Positions 51,363 through 63,388 of a stretch of DNA of 64,000 nucleotides are shown in pieces. Each line of letters starts with the position of its first letter. Position 1 is the first letter of the stretch. The translations under genes and the position numbers were made by a program. Under the pieces are notes generated by a model. That model searched no databases. It worked only from the letters and a program-made list of their open reading frames with translations, and was not told the DNA's origin. The stretch comes from Zygaena filipendulae (Eukaryota > Arthropoda > Insecta > Lepidoptera > Zygaenidae): the NCBI GenBank assembly GCA_907165275.2, contig OU015655.1, positions 3,980,501 through 4,044,500 on the forward strand, read 5' to 3'.

Positions 51363-53519
51363 GAAGTAGGATAATAATAGTATTATTATTCTTAATTTAA
51401 ATAACAAGTTAACTGTCATCAGTGGATTAAGGCTAACGTTAATTGGCGTACATAAGTATCATAATATACTTTGACAATATTTAAAAAGCGCTCTTACAAA
51501 AACAAAGGTCACTTTCGTCAACTATGACGTCACAAGAACTACAAGAACCCTCAGTTCAGTTAAGTTGGACCCAACCTTATTAATTTTTTCGTAAGATCAC
51601 TACGCCATTGTATATTGGTTCATATAATGCACCTGCGTCTTTCTAAATATCATAGTGACAATAATTTCTAAGTAAAATAATAAAATATGCGGACAGATCA
51701 ACGAACAGAAAGGCAGACAGACAAACAGACAGACGGAAAGACAGACGGATGGTGTAAAAGTAGTAAGATTTTCGTCACTTGGCCTAAAAATTAAACCACC
51801 AACCCTAAAAATTAAAGTACCTACATATACTACCATACACATTGTAATCTAGTTGGTACAATGTAAACTTTTTTCGATAAAGTTTGTTGTTAAATATCAT
51901 TATATGCGTACACAAATGTAGAGAAACCGAGGATAGTTGAAGCTGTAATTGTAAATGTAAAATTGTATAGGAAGCTGGGGTATACGGGAAGCGATCAGTG
52001 GAGTCCGAGAAAATCGATGAGTGTTTCCCCCTCATAGTTTGCATGACGCTCTCGGCTTGTGTCCGGCCGAGCTGCGTACACCGCTCGCCGACACTATCCC
52101 TAACCTAGATGACAACAGCACCTTTACACGATACCTGTTATCTTTGAACCGCATAATATACCTACGTTCAATAAATTACCTATTATAATTTTAGAAAGTG
52201 TCATCAGTGAAGTTATCGCCGAAATATAGATTGTATGTACGATGTCCGAATTTGTACTTGGCGCTGCAGAGATGTCGGTTCGATGTGTTTAGAAAAAATT
52301 GAAGGAACCGCGCCTGTAGCCGCCCCCGCCCCCGCGCCGCGCACCCCGCGCGTCCATGATGCAAAATTTCCAGAGCACTGCGCTGCTCGAAAAATAAATA
52401 AAGGTTTTTTTGAAAGCGAAGGTACAGTAGCTTCCATTATCCTTTAAAAAAATTATAAAATTATGAGCAGTATAATATAGTATAGTATGAGCAGTATAAA
52501 GATTTTTGTTACTATTACACGTGTTTTAAAAAGGTGTGAAAAACATACATAAATTATTATTAATAAGATTTATACTCAACCACTAAATATTAAACGTTTA
52601 CTTCCTGACTTTTATTGAGATAGGTACTTCATATTTTCATCCCTAAACCGTTTTAGTGTTTACTGTTAATATTGTATTTAGGTATATATGTATGCATAGA
52701 TTTAAATGTACCTACAGATCAGGTAGTTTTTACCTGCAAATTATTATAAATCTATACACTCATACCTGGAATGAGCAACTCTTCTTTAAAAAAACTCTAT
52801 TTAGGTTATTATCTATTATTTTTAACATAATATGTAGGTACTAGGTGCTGTCCAATTATAACCTAAAAATAATTTGATAATAATAAATAAAATCACGTAA
52901 AACTTTTAGATAATTCAAAATACTTATATATACCTATTCTCTCTAATGTATGTATGTGTTATTGTCTGTAGGTAATGTTAAACAGCACTTTATTTTTTGT
53001 TCCATGTTGTCTCGAGGTTAGCTTTAAATTAATTACCACATGCACAGAGTGTTTTGTGTATGAAGTTTTGATAAATAAGGTAATTGAAAAATGAAAAGAA
53101 AGCAAAAGAATTAAGATTTAAAATTTAAGTAGGTACTTTTATTTGCCTTAAAGGTTTTATTACTATACTTTAGGCATGTTTTTTCTCTAGTAGTCTAATC
53201 GATTATTTACCAACTCGAAAATAGTCTATATGGAAAATATGCACCTATTTTGATTCGGTAAAAGTATAATAATTTTTGTATTCAAACACATACCTACTCT
53301 ATAATAATAATTATAAAATTGTTTATTATCATCAGAAAGGTGTAAAAAAAGGAAATTTAGCTAATTATAGGCAAAAGGAATCATGTATATTTATATTTTA
53401 ATTATTTTGTAATGTTAAACTACTTTTAAGATTTCGTGTGGAGAATTATTTATAATAAACATAATTATATACTAACCTAAAACTATTTTTTCTATAGATA
53501 TTCACCCCGTGACTTTCTG

Positions 53520-54449
53520 CGTTTTAGAATAGAAGCACCACCGCAGTGCTCGGCCTGCCCGCATTGTAAGGGTGGGTGCTATCGCTGTCCCTCTCGGACG
53601 CAGCATCACCGGACATTTCGACCGGGCATTTCAATTTTGAGAAAGAGTAGGTCCAGCCTCGCCCCGCTGCCCGCACACCGCCCGCCCGCCACTATACCTG
53701 CCATCTCGCTCGCAACAAGGACGCACAAAAGGACGAAGGAGCGATAACTTCATCACAGAGTGGCGCACTCGCTCGCACGCCTTGGTGGGGGACGACGTTG
53801 CGAATTGTTATTGAAGTCATGCCCCCGAAGGCGACTTTCGAGTTCGGGAAGGCTGTCAGTTGCTTGACAACGATCGCCGCACACACACCCCGCCTGGTCA
53901 TTTCTGTTATCTTCGCGTTGGACCACTTTATCACTTAAAATAAACAGCGCCACCGGCTTATAAACAAGTGCCAATGCATATAATATAAACTATTTCTGTG
54001 ATTTAATTTGTTATAAACAATGTTTAAAAATATAATGAGACTTTTATAATTTTAAGTGACAACAAGTACGCTGTGGACATAGTGAGAAATAATAGAACTT
54101 TCAAAAATACCGGTGAGCGAAACAAAAGTGAACAGTTTAGTGAACAAAGTGAACTTTCAGTTGCGAAGTAGTGCGCGGGTGTCGGCGGGCGTCGCGGCTC
54201 GTCAGTGTTTACATCGCGCACGTGGTCGCGCCTACGGATCGAGTGCGAAATGCCGCGAAAAACTCTTTTCGACAACATTGTACAGCCGTAGTGAATCACA
54301 GTTGAGGAAAATGCCACGGAAACGGTTCTAACCTGTGGCGCCTGATAATAATCGTACACTACCTACATGTACGACAAAACGAGGAGTTTTGTTTCTTTGT
54401 TTTTTTTTCGTTGGAGGAGACGGTGTTCTCCCTTGGATTGATGTATTAA
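53520..54449 (+). promoter_or_regulatory. GC-rich promoter and 5' leader region of the zinc-finger gene
   Basis: From about 53520 to 54260 the DNA is GC- and CpG-rich, unlike the AT-rich DNA before it, and it leads straight into the long coding frame at 54450. The transcript start was not located. A donor-like CCGGTGAGC occurs at 54112-54120 and a T-rich tract at 54389-54409, so a leader intron is possible. A 72-residue open frame at 54113-54331 has no domain and I treat it as leader sequence. A two-codon upstream frame (ATG TAT TAA, 54441-54449) ends exactly at the main start. Confidence 0.55.
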
Positions 54450-57400
54450 ATGGCAAACAGCGGAGGGATACCGACTACGTTATCGTCGAGAGATTTACAT
54501 TGCAAGGTTTGTGATTTATATTTAGATACAGTTGAATCACTAGAGGTTCACTTACAATATCATAAGGAAAATTTGTACATGAAATGGGGGACGCAGAACA
54601 CGCAAAATGAAAACGATAATAATATTAACGGTTCAAAATTAAAAAACGATACGACTGTGTCGGCTCCGGCTGACTCGAGTGATAATATAATGATTACTAA
54701 ACCAAGCCCCGAATTCCAACAAAGGGCAACACCAGAAACATCGGCGCAGTTCCCACATCCTGCGACACCGCAAAGTTATCACAGTGCTCCTTCGCCTTAC
54801 CAAAATACAGATCAAACTAACTTTTCACCAGGAGCACAATTTGGAAATAATTATACACATTCTGCATTTCCTCAAAATCAACACTCAACTGATCAAATAA
54901 ATTGGGAGCCATCTCAATACAACCAAGAACAGTACCATAAACCGAACCGTTTCCATCCGTATACTATGCAAGAGCGGGTATCGCAGGTGTCATCCTCGAG
55001 CCCGTTGTACGGGCAGGCGATAAACCAGCCGACGCCGTCACCTTCACCGAACCAGTGCGACAAGTGCGGCTTTGTATGTGACTCGGCAATGCAACTGAAT
55101 GAACACTGTAGTTCAGCTCACGCGAGCTCTAGTACCACTTCCGCCGCTGCCAATTTGCCATTTCAACAGTTTTCTAGTAAACAATATAATAATTCTGGTT
55201 ACCAGAATGAAGCGACTAAAGTTAAAGAAGAACAAGAAGAGTCATCAGATATACTAGATTTAGATTCACAAAAAGTTGTATATCAAGGAAATGAAGGAGA
55301 ACCACAGAACGCTGCTTTCGAACAACCGACTCCACAAGTTAGAGAAGTTAATTCTAGGACAGTACCTATGATGCCCTGGGAAGCACAAAAAATGTACAGT
55401 AATGCCCAGCTAAATGGAGATGTATCTCTTTTTAAAGACCAAAAAATGTTTGCTGAACAAAAATCATATCCACCTGATGCAAAAATGTTTCACCCTGAAC
55501 AAAAATTTGCATATTCGCCAGACAAGTTCCTTAACGTACACCATGATCAGAAATCTTTTATGCACGTGGAACAAAAAATTTATCCTGGTGTACAAATGCC
55601 ACCAATGACAGATTATTCGGCATCTGTTGGTTCTGCCAATTCTGACATGAAGCCACCATATCGTCCGTATGATTCACCAACAGCACCACAAATTAGTAGT
55701 TCACAACCTGCCAACCAAGCATCTAGTACACTACCATCTATTGGCAAAGGCGCAAATTGGAAATCAAACGAAGCAAGACGACCAAAAACATACAACTGCA
55801 CGGCATGCAACAAATGGTTTACCAGTTCTGGACATCTAAAAAGACACTATAACACTACCTTACATAAAAATGCCGTGAGGTCATCTGGTCAACCTGATCC
55901 GGCGACACTACCAATTTCTAGTCATCACCATCCAACTCGAGAATCACTGCAAGCACGCGCCCAACAACAAGCTGCCGACTCCAACACGCAGAGCCCGATC
56001 CCCTCTGAAGATGGACGTAGCGTCGAAGACGCCAGTTTGCAGTCGCCCTACCCGTCGCAAGGCTTCGAGCGATCACACCGTATGGCTTCCATGCAGACTA
56101 AGTCTCCCTACACACATTTACAACAGGGTAATTTAGATAATAGTTTCAGTAATAATCCATTAGCAAATCACCCTTTACAACATCAAATAGGTTCACAACC
56201 TCTTAATATAGGTAGCCAACCACCAGGGGTAATACTAGGTTCCACTGATAGTAATCATCAGGGCTCAAAAAATGTTCCATTAACAACGGCGTCGAATCCC
56301 CCAAACGGGGAAGCAGGTCCCTCTGCTTCACAAAATCACCATATGAGGGGCCTGCTATCAGTCTCAACCAACAATATTGCAACTCCAGCTACAACGCAGA
56401 CTTCAGTCCTTACGGCGCACACCCTGCCTCCGTTCAGTCATTTGGGTGTCAATCCCTACAGTCAGAGATCTACGGATCCATTGGGGCCTTCAATAGCGGA
56501 CCCCACGCACACTCCATTATATTTGGGCCAGAATTTTCAGCAGACTATAGCACCGAGCTACCCAAACGGGATGGCCCCCCACGTTACGGATATGGCTATC
56601 AGCAACCTGCCTATAGCCAGTCAGGCTACTTTTGGTGAACAAATGCCAGAAGTAGATGATGTTATGGAACAAGAAGCGTCGAATGAGCCCACCGGTGGGC
56701 GGCTGCCTTGCTTCGCACAGTTACAAAGTCAGCCGTTCGGCGTTTACGTTTCTAACTATTATTTAACATCACCTAACGTGGGGGGGCAAGTAGTCGCTGA
56801 TGATACGAGCGCTAATTATGTTGTTATTAATCCTATACAGGCAATAAAAATAGAAATCGATGCACAAAATGAGAACAAAAATGCATATAATTTTTCTACC
56901 ATGGACTTCAAAGAAAACAATTATTTTGATCAGGAAAGAGTTAATAACTATCCATATGATTACGCAGTAGAAGGCAAAACAATGAGACAAATTAGTGATG
57001 ATGGTTTGAATTCTGGCGAACTCCAAGTGCTAAAAATTGAGACCATAATGGATACTAATAAAGAAAATTATATTCAAATGCCAGCCAGTCCGGAGAGTGC
57101 CAGGTCTGATCGCTACTCACCTGAACGCTCAACGCCTGTAACAACTACTCCACTGACTGAAAGTAATAAGCTCAAGAAGCCTGGTCAGTCAGCTTTCACT
57201 GTGGTGCATAAATGCTTTCAATGTGACAAAATATTTAATAAAGGTTGTTATCTCACTCAACACAATAAAACGTTTCATTCAGGGGCCAAACCCTTCAGGT
57301 GTGAGCGATGTGGAAAACGATTTCCTGATGGTGAAACTCAAAAAAAGCATTCGGCGAAACATGCGCACGATAAACCTTTCAAATGCATGTTATGTCCAAA

Positions 57401-57590
57401 GGCGTTCAATCATAAGACAGACCTTCGTCGCCACATGTGTCTGCACACAGGCAGCAAGCCATATGCTTGTGACTCTTGCGGAAAAGGATTTATAAGAAAA
57501 GATCATATGTTGAAGCATTTAGAAATTCATAAAAAGAGAAATCGTGCGGCGAACTCATCACGATCGTCTTCGTCATCATTGTCATCTTGA
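54450..57590 (+). CDS. Large C2H2 zinc-finger protein, probable transcription factor
   Basis: One uninterrupted frame of 1046 codons. The start is fixed because TAA lies directly before this ATG in frame. Seven C2H2 fingers are visible: one near the N terminus (C18, C21, H34, H38), one at about 203, one at about 450 with a long H-x5-H spacing, and four in a C-terminal cluster at about 920-1027. Cluster linkers resemble the TGEKP type (GAKPF, HDKPF, GSKPY), which fits DNA binding. The middle is long, rich in Gln, Asn, Pro and Ser, and probably disordered. Residues about 309-385 repeat a [DE]QKx[FY]-like motif. Three psi-K-x-E SUMO sites occur (VKEE 258-261, IKIE 799-802, LKIE 861-864). A Ser-rich tail ends the protein. 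It should act in the nucleus as a DNA-binding regulator. An l(3)neo38-type orthologue is one possibility from memory that I cannot test, so no symbol is given. Confidence 0.93.
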   Translation: MANSGGIPTTLSSRDLHCKVCDLYLDTVESLEVHLQYHKENLYMKWGTQNTQNENDNNINGSKLKNDTTVSAPADSSDNIMITKPSPEFQQRATPETSAQFPHPATPQSYHSAPSPYQNTDQTNFSPGAQFGNNYTHSAFPQNQHSTDQINWEPSQYNQEQYHKPNRFHPYTMQERVSQVSSSSPLYGQAINQPTPSPSPNQCDKCGFVCDSAMQLNEHCSSAHASSSTTSAAANLPFQQFSSKQYNNSGYQNEATKVKEEQEESSDILDLDSQKVVYQGNEGEPQNAAFEQPTPQVREVNSRTVPMMPWEAQKMYSNAQLNGDVSLFKDQKMFAEQKSYPPDAKMFHPEQKFAYSPDKFLNVHHDQKSFMHVEQKIYPGVQMPPMTDYSASVGSANSDMKPPYRPYDSPTAPQISSSQPANQASSTLPSIGKGANWKSNEARRPKTYNCTACNKWFTSSGHLKRHYNTTLHKNAVRSSGQPDPATLPISSHHHPTRESLQARAQQQAADSNTQSPIPSEDGRSVEDASLQSPYPSQGFERSHRMASMQTKSPYTHLQQGNLDNSFSNNPLANHPLQHQIGSQPLNIGSQPPGVILGSTDSNHQGSKNVPLTTASNPPNGEAGPSASQNHHMRGLLSVSTNNIATPATTQTSVLTAHTLPPFSHLGVNPYSQRSTDPLGPSIADPTHTPLYLGQNFQQTIAPSYPNGMAPHVTDMAISNLPIASQATFGEQMPEVDDVMEQEASNEPTGGRLPCFAQLQSQPFGVYVSNYYLTSPNVGGQVVADDTSANYVVINPIQAIKIEIDAQNENKNAYNFSTMDFKENNYFDQERVNNYPYDYAVEGKTMRQISDDGLNSGELQVLKIETIMDTNKENYIQMPASPESARSDRYSPERSTPVTTTPLTESNKLKKPGQSAFTVVHKCFQCDKIFNKGCYLTQHNKTFHSGAKPFRCERCGKRFPDGETQKKHSAKHAHDKPFKCMLCPKAFNHKTDLRRHMCLHTGSKPYACDSCGKGFIRKDHMLKHLEIHKKRNRAANSSRSSSSSLSS

Positions 57591-60300
57591 ACACAAATAT
57601 TTGTTGTTTGTTATTCTTGCCCGCCCTGGTGATATAAAATGACGTATTCTTGCTTATTAGTTAATTTACAACAGTTTTTATACTATACGAGCGATAACTA
57701 TCGTGTGTCATGCGGCAGAATACAGAGGAGGCGTTAGTTCATCCAGCCTCAATGGTTTTTTTGTTTGTTCCAACTAACCTTGCTTTCGATGCAAGGTGAC
57801 TTTATACGCCTCCTCAGTGATTGCCCGTTAGACATATAATTATCTTAGAATAATATTCAACCATATCGTTTTAACTAAACCATATCATTTTAAATATCAA
57901 ATGTTAACAAAAATAATAATTAATTATTGCTGTATAAATTTATCCCATAATCGTAAATAAGTTGAAGAACATTTTAAATAAAATGGCGTTTCGTTTCTTT
58001 CTACGTTTAGACAAATATCAATTGTATAGAGCGACGGAAAACCATTTTAATTATAATGTAATTAACCTTTTTTATTCTTCTGAATACGACATATCTAAAT
58101 ATAATTTTTTTAACTTTATATAACTTAATACAATACCCTGCGAACGTTAGTTATTCATTTAGTAAAATATATTAGTATATATTTTCACTATAATTGTTAA
58201 TGTTGTGGGACAAATTATAGCGGGTGTGTTTATTTTTTTTAACCACTTTAACATACCATTTATTATTATTACCTATTATTTGTAAATATTGAATTTTTTA
58301 ATTTTATTCTCAGGCTGAACAAATACCTATTCCGAATTATTAAAATAAATTCGAGTTTCCAAAATGTAGTACAAAGCAAGACAGTTTTTTGTCATTGTCG
58401 CCGGCGCAAAGTTTTAATCAACTCGGTGCCGAGAGTATATTGACATTTAAAAGCAAAAGTGAACTGAATTCCGAACATGTATAAATATGAATTTTGTAAA
58501 TTTTTCAATTTATTGTGAATTTTTTATTAACTGTCTTCCGATTTATTATTAATTATTAGTATGTTGACTTAATTTATGTTTAGGTACATTATGCACTAAT
58601 AATATTATGTTTCAATTAGGTACACTCTAACGTAATTTATGTACGTTTGATTTGGTTACCCTTGCCAGTGAGTTGTCATTGTTCAACGAATTTAGTTTAT
58701 ACATTCCTGTTTCGTTAGTCGTAGGAAAGTAGTCTTCCTAAAACGTTGCCAAATTATATTCGCCAACTGTGTTGCGTTAACAATTTTTTTTAGCTTAAAG
58801 AAAATAATGAAATTCTGTAGCAATAATTTAAAATAATAATGTATGTAAATGTTTTTTGTATAGGATTAAAAATATCGTAACTATTGATTTATGAAATGAA
58901 AAAAAAAAAATTGAATTGATTAAGATAAAAAATTGTGTAAATAGATATTTGATCATATGATTTGGGACAGTACCAGTAACTATTTTGAGAAATATCAATC
59001 GTACCCAAAAGCCATAAAATAGTTTTACTTGTTAAATTTTATTGGTTTAGGTACATTATCGATTAACCCAGTGTGATGGCGGTCACTTAATAACAAAATT
59101 ATTTTATAAATACATAGTACAACATCCAAAATAAGCAGCTAAAGAATGCTTCAGGAAGGAAACAATAGAAAGTTCATATAAAATAATATATATTAATATA
59201 TCGACGGCATAAACTGACACTCAGAAATAATAATTCAATTTTATTATACCTATATTTACAATATTGAAAAATTAATTTCCATTTAATTTTTACGATGTTT
59301 GTAGGTATTTGAATGTTGATTATATTACAAAAATATTTTTATATGATACAAATAAACAAACACAATGTTGATCTACCTCATCAGCTGCAATATCTATAGA
59401 TATAAATTACATTTTAACAGATTATTATACAATATAGAAATGTAATTTATACTTACATAATTATACATATTAATTATAATTCAAGATATAAGCAATATTA
59501 TCTCTTGTCAGACAGCATGGATAGTGATGGCCTAGATACGAATTATTTTTAAACATTTTTACTGTGTGATTAGTGATTACCTACGCTTGCTTCCGTCGCG
59601 AGCGGCAGCGCCGTACCATTGCGGGTGCATGCGCATCAAATCAAGTACTTAAATACACATTGTCCTTAAGATATTATAGATTATACCAACTGTTTAAGCA
59701 AACTTATAACTTAAATATATCGTATTGTTGAGAAGATGTTTGTATTACAGAAGTATTTTCTTCATAGCAATAATGTACCCATTATCACAATGTATGAAAC
59801 TAAACTACCTCAAGTTACGAGTTATAATAGCATAGGACGTGTTGTGAAGGGCCGCCCCGCGCGCAGCCCGCTGCTCCGAACCGCACACCATTCATCTAGT
59901 GCAAGGCGCTGTCACGCCCGCCGAAGCCTCAAATACCTCAAACATTGCCTTTGATTCAGTTCTTTATTTTGTTTGATTCCACGGCGCAGGCGGGCGCAGC
60001 GGTGGGACGCGAGAGCGACGCGCGGTGCGTCACCTATAATCTCATATTTTAGCAGACATGTTTTCTTCTGTCTTTGTACTGTTTAAAATACAGTAGTAAA
60101 AATACTATACCCGATGTAAATACGTACATACGAAAGTTTTGTTATCTGTCATCTTCTAAAATCGATCGACTTGTTTTTGAAATCAATTTTAAATGTAGTG
60201 ATTTCAATTTAATATAAGAATAGATGTATATGTAAGTTTTATTTTGTGTATAATTATGTTTTAATGTAATAAAATATCAGTTACCGTAATTTTGTTAATT
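57591..60300 (+). other. 3' untranslated region and downstream DNA of the zinc-finger gene
   Basis: There are several candidate poly(A) hexamers: AATAAA at 57977-57982, at 58344-58349 and at 60268-60273. A folded element lies at 57725-57815. Pumilio- and AU-rich-like runs are frequent but not distinctive. GC-rich patches at about 59585-59640, 59850-59950 and 59980-60030 interrupt the AT-rich sequence. How far the transcript extends is not known. Confidence 0.5.
57725..57815 (+). promoter_or_regulatory. Predicted branched RNA structure in the 3' UTR
   Basis: GAGGAGGCGT (57725-57734) pairs with ACGCCTCCTC (57806-57815). Inside it, GTTAGTT (57733-57739) pairs with AACTAAC (57772-57778), and CCTTGC (57778-57783) pairs with GCAAGG (57791-57796) around a 7-base loop. 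Adjacent helices share only one or two bases at their edges, so all three can form together. It starts 135 bases after the stop codon. The structure was found by eye. Confidence 0.55.
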
Positions 60301-62127
60301 TTCAAATGAGTAAATTTGGATAATTTTAAAAAATGATAAGTCGTTGTTTTTTTACAATTTCCTCGTCTAACGACGTCCGATTTGTGAAGAGGGGACATTG
60401 GGGTCGTTTAGTTAATAAGTTCGTTTACTTTATTGTAGCGCGACTCTATTGTTGGGCGTTGAGTGAGGGCTGAGTGTCGTGACGTCACCTGACACACGTC
60501 ATATAGGAGCGAAGGCATTTCCTGACGAAACTTGTATGTTTTGTTCGGCCGGCGATGCGCGCGCGCCACTCGCCCCTCACCACACATCTCTTATACTAAT
60601 AAGTAATCATAGTTAAATGTAGCATAAGGCGACAGATCAGCGAAACTGCTCTAGCGAACGTTTTATCTTAATATGCAATGCGATTTTAATTTGTGTGCAC
60701 ATAATATTTCAGGAAATAATCAAATTGTCACATCATTGTAACATTATAAACCACATCTTTTTTTATGTAATTATTAAGGAGATTAAAAAAAATATATATT
60801 TTGCTCCACCTTTAATATAATGTGTACACAATATCAAATCATAATGACCAATGCGAATATTACTTTTCATTAAAATGTTAATATCAGGCTGTGCGATTCG
60901 AAAAAATGGATCATCATCAACAGTCACTTAATTTCCGGTTAGAATTATTTCTTTTACAAACATCACAAATCATCGCACAAATCTCAATCGATCTATTCAA
61001 GCCGGTAAAAGCAAGTTTTGTTATGAACAATATTTTAAGGAAAACTTTGAATACATTTTTGTAAACGAATATTTGATGATGATTTACTAATGGAGATAAT
61101 ATATTGAAGATATTCAATATAAAGATAGCCTGCTGTATGGCTAATGATCTCTTGATTTAATTATTTAACATGTAATTTGATTGTCTCGATCTGTCGGTTA
61201 ATATAAATTTTAATGTGAAAATAATTTTCGTTTTATTTCAACACCCCACGCTGCTCTGTGCGAATAAATAATAATATTTTTTTAATTCATGTACATTTTA
61301 AGGATATCGTCTTTCGTCATCGTTCAATTTTTTTCGATATACTTAAGATAGAACATGAGGATTATTTTTTCTTTAAAAAAAAAACGATGTTAAAAGCGCA
61401 CATTGTTGAGTATTATATATATAGTACCTACTCATAGTTTTAATCTGATACAGAATAGAACTCTTTATTTCCTAACTATTTACGTTTCAGCACCTGTCGG
61501 ATGCTACTAAAGACTAATCTCAACTGTTACATTTTTTTTAATAGTAAAGTAATGGATTGGAAACGGCCAAGTGAGTCACAATAAAACGGTTATTAATGCA
61601 CTGAATATACATGGTATGACTGTACATTCTGATATGTACTTTCTAAAAATCTAGTAATAAAATTCTACAACTAAGATCCGGCGCCCACTGACGGGACAGC
61701 ACCACGAGGTATTTTTCGTTTTCGAAGTTTTTTTTAACCATAAATGACTTGAATAGCATATAGTTGAAATTTCACTGATTAGTCGCAGCTACAAAAACAG
61801 CTATGGTTAGCTTACAACTATTATCATTAAAATAATTAGTTTCATTAAAACTATATCTTCATTGAAATCAGAAGTTAAACCTAAATAAGCTCTAAATTTA
61901 ATTTAAATGAAAAAACAATGGTCATGTAAGTCTGATATTTATTGTGGAATCTTAGGATAGAATACATAAAAATGACTCAGCATCCCATCCTGAAATAAAG
62001 TAAATATTCCCTTTTGTAACGGGTGGAGAGGACATTACGGCAATAAATGAAATCACCCATGAAACTATCAAATAATCCCTAATATCAGAAGCCCGCACGA
62101 AATCGAAATTTCTTATTTAAACAATTT

Positions 62128-62340
62128 TTCTTCATCTTGTATTTTTTTCCTAGGTAGGTAAGTTATCATGGTAGGAAAACAACCTCAATATCGTAAAAAT
62201 ACGTCACGTTGCCAACTCGCAGCGACACAGCGCACACGGCGCCAATCAGATGGAACCGCGCGCGCGCGCGCAGTTGCCACTCTTATTATGGGTTAGTGAA
62301 CCAGTATATTAACAAATGGTGTTCTATTTTTTTTTTTAAT
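62128..62340 (+). repeat. Family E dispersed repeat, copy 2
   Basis: It matches 44451-44760 in order (CTTGTATTTTTTTCCTAGGTA, ACGTCACGTTGCCAACT, AACAAATGGTGTTCT) without the nested palindrome. A short CG microsatellite (about 62257-62271) occupies the place near where the other copy has its insertion. Confidence 0.65.
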
Positions 62341-63388
62341 TTTTGTCGTATTTACTAAGTTTTCTATAGCGTTACTGATATTATTATAGTTTGTCAACTT
62401 GGTTAAGGGGGCAGGGTGAAGCCACGTTGTTGCTGCGGTAGTTACATTTCAAGTTCATCATTCGATTAACGCAGAGACATCACGGCGGAGATAAAGGATC
62501 GTTGGTGTGCCGAAGCTCAATTGGCATAACAAATTAATAGGAACGCTTATATAAAAAAAAAAAACAGTTGCTACCATATACATTGAAATTCGAACTTGGG
62601 AATGTCCACTACAGATAAAAAAATATAGTTAATTTACAAGAAGTGAAATAAACCCATTTAAAAAAATCTTCGCCGTACCCGTGAAACTCCATTGGCGCAG
62701 TTCCAAATGCAAGTAAGTTTCGTAAGTATAAATGGAATAAATTAGTTAGGTACTATTATTTTTCTCATGACTACAAATCTCCTAAAAATAGTATTATGTA
62801 TACGATCTTATGTGCATCTGATAAAAATAAGTTCATCAATCCGTATAACAAACAATTTTTGAATTTTACTACGTGACAATATAGGTATGTACTGTACGTA
62901 TCTGCCTTATTTTCATGGTCTATATTAAATTCTATCTTATCTAGATTTTTTTAACCGGCGAGACAGACGACATCCATAAGGAAGATTTTTTTTTGTAAAT
63001 TTAGGCATATTTCTTTGTATTCGAATTCAAAAGAAGTGTTTTTTGTAACACTTTTTCTAAAACTAAAGAATAACATTATATTGTCTGCTGTAGGTAAATT
63101 ATTATTACAGAAATGAATTTCTTTACAAAATGTATCTGTTGTACCTCTAGAGTAGTTTACGCCCGTACAAAAGATTTCAACGAGCACTTACCGTTGGTGT
63201 CTTTATATTTTATAATTTTCTTAGCTTATTAAAAAAAAAGCAGTTTATGTTTAGTGTTGCTTATCACTGTAAAGTAGGTAATTGTAACAGAAAGAACTAG
63301 TTGAATACATATTATTTTCGAATCAATGAAGTCTTCAAGCCTAACATGCGTAATGCGTATATTTTAGAAAACAATTTGGGCTTGTTTT

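Larger units (their letters stand above)
36221..53500. other. Intergenic region between the retrotransposon and the zinc-finger gene
   Basis: No protein-coding gene was recognised in these 17 kb. The stretch holds family A repeats, foldback elements (37659-37873, 39666-39882, 41237-41440, 44576-44698, 50639-50874), simple repeats (TA at 46837-46853, TG at about 49714-49740, CAGA-rich at about 51705-51745) and GC-rich islands at about 41850-42130, 43010-43625, 46270-46500 and 52040-52400. The longest open frames inside the islands have biased composition and no domain. Non-coding first exons or enhancers of the downstream gene could lie here. Confidence 0.6.

Noticed and set aside
54113..54331. 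72-codon frame in the leader of the zinc-finger gene
   Set aside because: It is Arg/Ser-rich with no domain and probably part of the untranslated leader. It could be an upstream frame but nothing shows translation.
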